Shown one piece after another: positions 5,597 to 5,846 of a stretch of 5,846 nucleotides of DNA (its first letter is position 1; every line of letters begins with the position of its first letter). A program made the position numbers and the translations under genes. The DNA is taken from contig SKNP01000216.1 in the NCBI GenBank assembly GCA_007120485.1, forward strand, positions 1-5,846. The letters run 5' to 3'. The notes under the pieces are model-generated. The model had not been told where the DNA came from. It worked only from the letters and a program-made list of their open reading frames with translations, and did not search any database. The DNA comes from Nitriliruptoraceae bacterium. GTDB taxonomy: Bacteria > Actinomycetota > Nitriliruptoria > Nitriliruptorales > Nitriliruptoraceae.

Positions 5597-5653
5597 GAGG
5601 CCCGAACACAAGTCGTGCCTCCCACCGAACACAAGTCGGGCCTCTTTCGGTGG
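5597..5653 (+). repeat. Tandem repeat and nested hairpins just downstream of tRNA-Gly
   Basis: CCGAACACAAGTCG followed by one variable base and GCCTC occurs at 5602-5621 and 5625-5644 (period 23, one mismatch). Arms at 5597-5605 and 5636-5644 (GAGGCCCGA/TCGGGCCTC) form a perfect 9-bp stem followed by TTT. Alternatives are a local hairpin 5597-5621 and an 8-bp stem CCACCGAA/TTCGGTGG at 5622-5629/5646-5653. It could be the tRNA terminator or 3'-processing region, or the scar of an integration event. Confidence 0.6.
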
Positions 5654-5696
5654 AATCGGGCCGCAACAGCGGACACAACGCCTGACCAACTTCCAC

Positions 5697-5846
5697 GTGG
5701 GGGCTTGGGCGCGTGACGGACCGGGCGTCTGCCGCCCCTCAAGTCCGAACAGCAGCGACGAACTGGCTGACCTCCTCGAGCAGAGGGTGTCCGGTGTGGC
5801 TGACGTCAACGGGTGGACCACCGCCAACGTGGGCAAAGCGGACGAT
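5697..5846 (+). CDS. Possible 5' part of an unrecognised gene (3' partial)
   Basis: The frame is open to the window end. From about 5751 its 32 codons have mostly G/C third positions and read like a soluble protein (SSDELADLLEQR, then a GWTTANVGK stretch). I do not recognise it. The GTG at 5697 is the only plausible start in frame but has no Shine-Dalgarno site. The first 18 residues (Gly/Pro/Arg mix) look non-coding, so the true start may differ, or this may be a remnant. A second plus-strand frame from GTG 5713 is also open but has poorer third-position G+C. There is no integrase or other motif in the visible part. Confidence 0.3.
   Translation, partial: MGAWARDGPGVCRPSSPNSSDELADLLEQRVSGVADVNGWTTANVGKADD

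Noticed and set aside
5387..5836. Extension of the dcd reading frame upstream to 5836
   Set aside because: It runs antisense through the tRNA-Gly gene, giving the familiar false peptide NRTHVPSLGSSCSTIELHP. Dcd family similarity and a GGAGG site both begin at 5386.
1..5846. CRISPR array, insertion sequence, toxin-antitoxin or phage-defence genes
   Set aside because: No regularly spaced repeats, transposase motifs or defence domains are visible on either strand.

Overview
The window is high-G+C DNA with G/C-rich third codon positions, GTG starts and clear Shine-Dalgarno sites. Three genes have strong actinobacterial signatures: an EtfD-type iron-sulfur reductase, a BldD regulator and a mycobacterial-type dCTP deaminase. 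I read it as the chromosome of an actinobacterium (Actinomycetota). Genus cannot be told from the sequence; the BldD N-terminal extension argues against a close relative of Streptomyces.

Layout. 1-1349 (+): C-terminal 448 residues of an EtfD-like electron-transfer reductase whose start lies outside the window. 1362-2753 (-): soluble PAS-PAS-GGDEF diguanylate cyclase, convergent with etfD across a 12-bp gap. 2754-3068: 315-bp divergent control region, ending in a three-copy short repeat just before the next ribosome binding site. 3069-3884 (+): six-segment membrane protein with a voltage-sensor-like arginine/lysine helix but no recognisable channel selectivity filter. 3974-4591 (-): BldD-family regulator with a complete c-di-GMP-binding motif. 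4805-5386 (-): dcd, dCTP deaminase, probably bifunctional with dUTPase. 5521-5591 (+): tRNA-Gly(CCC). 5597-5653: repeat/hairpin cluster. 5697-5846 (+): possible 5' part of an unrecognised gene running off the window.

How the genes may work together. The main theme is c-di-GMP: an apparently active, I-site-bearing diguanylate cyclase lies about 1.2 kb from a BldD homologue that keeps the RxD-x8-RxxD ligand motif. In Streptomyces, BldD dimerises on c-di-GMP to repress developmental genes, including its own gene and cyclase genes. Here signal maker and receptor sit close together, flanking a channel-like membrane protein, which hints at a local signalling locus. The co-function is inference. The etfD, dcd and tRNA-Gly genes look like ordinary core genes, and nothing in the window proves a mobile element.
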